A stretch of DNA of 64,000 nucleotides from CAJQQK01 sp963696075. Its GTDB lineage: Bacteria > Pseudomonadota > Alphaproteobacteria > Rhizobiales > Hyphomicrobiaceae. Position 1 is the first letter of the stretch, and every line of letters begins with the position of its first letter. The position numbers and the translations under genes were made by a program. Of this stretch, positions 63,483-64,000 are shown piece after piece. The stretch is taken from the NCBI GenBank assembly GCA_963696075.1, contig CAVOJD010000006.1, forward strand, positions 744,001 through 808,000, written 5' to 3'. The notes under the pieces are model-generated. The model was not told where the DNA came from. It saw only the letters and a program-made list of their open reading frames with translations, and did not search any database.

Positions 63483-63705
63483 CACGGCGCACGCCCCCCG
63501 CAGTCGCGGCCGCAGACAAGGCATTTCCCGTCGGGCAACACCATCCGGTGCGCCCCGGTCACGCTTATGCGCACCGCGCGGTGGACGGTGCAATTCCGAT
63601 CAGTTCCGAATTGAGCTAGTTTGCCCTTCAAGGCGCGCGCGGCGCGATCGCGTGACGACCGGCGCTCAACAAGGCGGGCGGGAATTTCCGCGGGGAGGAT
63701 GAGGG

Positions 63706-64000
63706 ATGGCCAGCAATAGTGGTTTTTTCGATCGGTTCGCAGACTTCTTCGTGCCGATCCACCGTGACGGTCACAAGTTTCTGGGGCTAAGCCTGCTTGC
63801 CACCATCGTCGGCTTCTTGCTGTGGTCGTCGCTCGGCTGGGTTCTGCTGCTCGTCACGCTTTGGATTGCCTATTTCTTCCGCGATCCAGACCGCGTCACC
63901 CCCCTCCGCGAAGGCTTGGTCGTCGCCCCGGCGGATGGCCGCATCGTTGGCATCGAGCGCGTCATGCCCCCGATCGAGCTTGGCCTCGATGGGGGCGAGC
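63706..64000 (+). CDS. psd: Phosphatidylserine decarboxylase, N-terminal part
   Basis: Begins MASNSGFFDRFADFFVPIHR after GGAGGATGAGGG, with two hydrophobic segments (FLGLSLLATIVGFLLWSSLG and WVLLLVTLWIAYFF). It continues FRDPDRVTPLREGLVVAPAD and GRIVGIE, the conserved start of the decarboxylase domain of the short (archaeal/alpha-type) Psd. The enzyme makes phosphatidylethanolamine from phosphatidylserine at the inner membrane. The self-cleaving Ser is beyond the right edge of the window. Confidence 0.9.
   Translation, partial: MASNSGFFDRFADFFVPIHRDGHKFLGLSLLATIVGFLLWSSLGWVLLLVTLWIAYFFRDPDRVTPLREGLVVAPADGRIVGIERVMPPIELGLDGGE

Overview
The window is high-G+C chromosomal DNA of an alphaproteobacterium, most likely in or near the Rhizobiales/Hyphomicrobiales. 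The main reasons are a circularly permuted two-piece tmRNA with tag ANDNYAEAPALAA beside an alphaproteobacterial-type sspB, the order TPR protein - ispE - polyprenyl synthase - DUF2007 - methyltransferase - S49 peptidase - glyQ - glyS, the series hflK - hflC - DUF2065 - degP, and a fumC neighbourhood with a ribbon-helix-helix gene. No tRNA, rRNA, CRISPR array, transposase or prophage was seen.

Layout. 0-2.9 kb: a family-4 uracil-DNA glycosylase cut by the left edge, ETF-ubiquinone oxidoreductase and a small secreted protein. 3.1-5.7 kb: a TbpB-like surface lipoprotein followed by a Slam-type outer-membrane translocon, which together look like a compact type XI secretion locus. 5.7-20.7 kb: housekeeping genes (DUF465, PLP dehydratase, TPR protein, ispE, polyprenyl diphosphate synthase, tRNA-modification-type methyltransferase, S49 peptidase, group III truncated haemoglobin, glyQ/glyS, pcrA/uvrD helicase). 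20.8-24 kb: an atypical SDR, a membrane protein, an SGNH hydrolase and a caspase-family protease. 24-38 kb: an accessory catabolic region with an LLM flavin monooxygenase, a TauD-type dioxygenase, a cupin, an operon of 2-oxoacid dehydrogenase E1 alpha/beta + SDR + MFS transporter, an MBL hydrolase, a coupled set of EthD protein, intradiol dioxygenase and alpha/beta hydrolase, and a gamma-glutamyltransferase-like enzyme. 38.5-46.2 kb: a fatty acid desaturase, a ClC channel with CBS domains and a giant AsmA protein. 46.2-50.1 kb: a repeat-rich stretch (MITE-like element and five copies of a 117-bp tandem repeat) around a ribbon-helix-helix regulator and a fumC with a heavily broken frame. 50.3-54.1 kb: a second catabolic module (TfdA-type dioxygenase facing an SDR - NIPSNAP - bicupin dioxygenase - PPOX-fold operon). 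54.4-56.5 kb: sspB, the split tmRNA and a potassium channel with a zinc ribbon. 56.8-64 kb: CPBP protease, thyA, folA, hflK/hflC with a clear sigma-70 promoter, DUF2065, degP and the start of psd.

Functional links. SspB is expected to bind the tag encoded by the adjacent tmRNA and deliver tagged proteins to ClpXP, and HflKC and DegP add membrane and periplasmic quality control. The lipoprotein/Slam pair should display a ligand-binding protein on the cell surface. The two catabolic modules share enzyme types (alpha-ketoglutarate dioxygenase, ring-cleavage dioxygenase, SDR, EthD/NIPSNAP dimeric alpha-beta-barrel proteins) and look like peripheral degradation pathways for aromatic or related substrates. 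Their substrates cannot be read from sequence.

Reliability. Four otherwise well-conserved genes (glyS, pcrA, fumC, bicupin dioxygenase) have broken frames, and every break is repaired by removing one base (2, 1, 7 and 1 sites). After correction each gene has a normal length, so sequencing or assembly insertions are the first explanation, most of all for the essential glyS.
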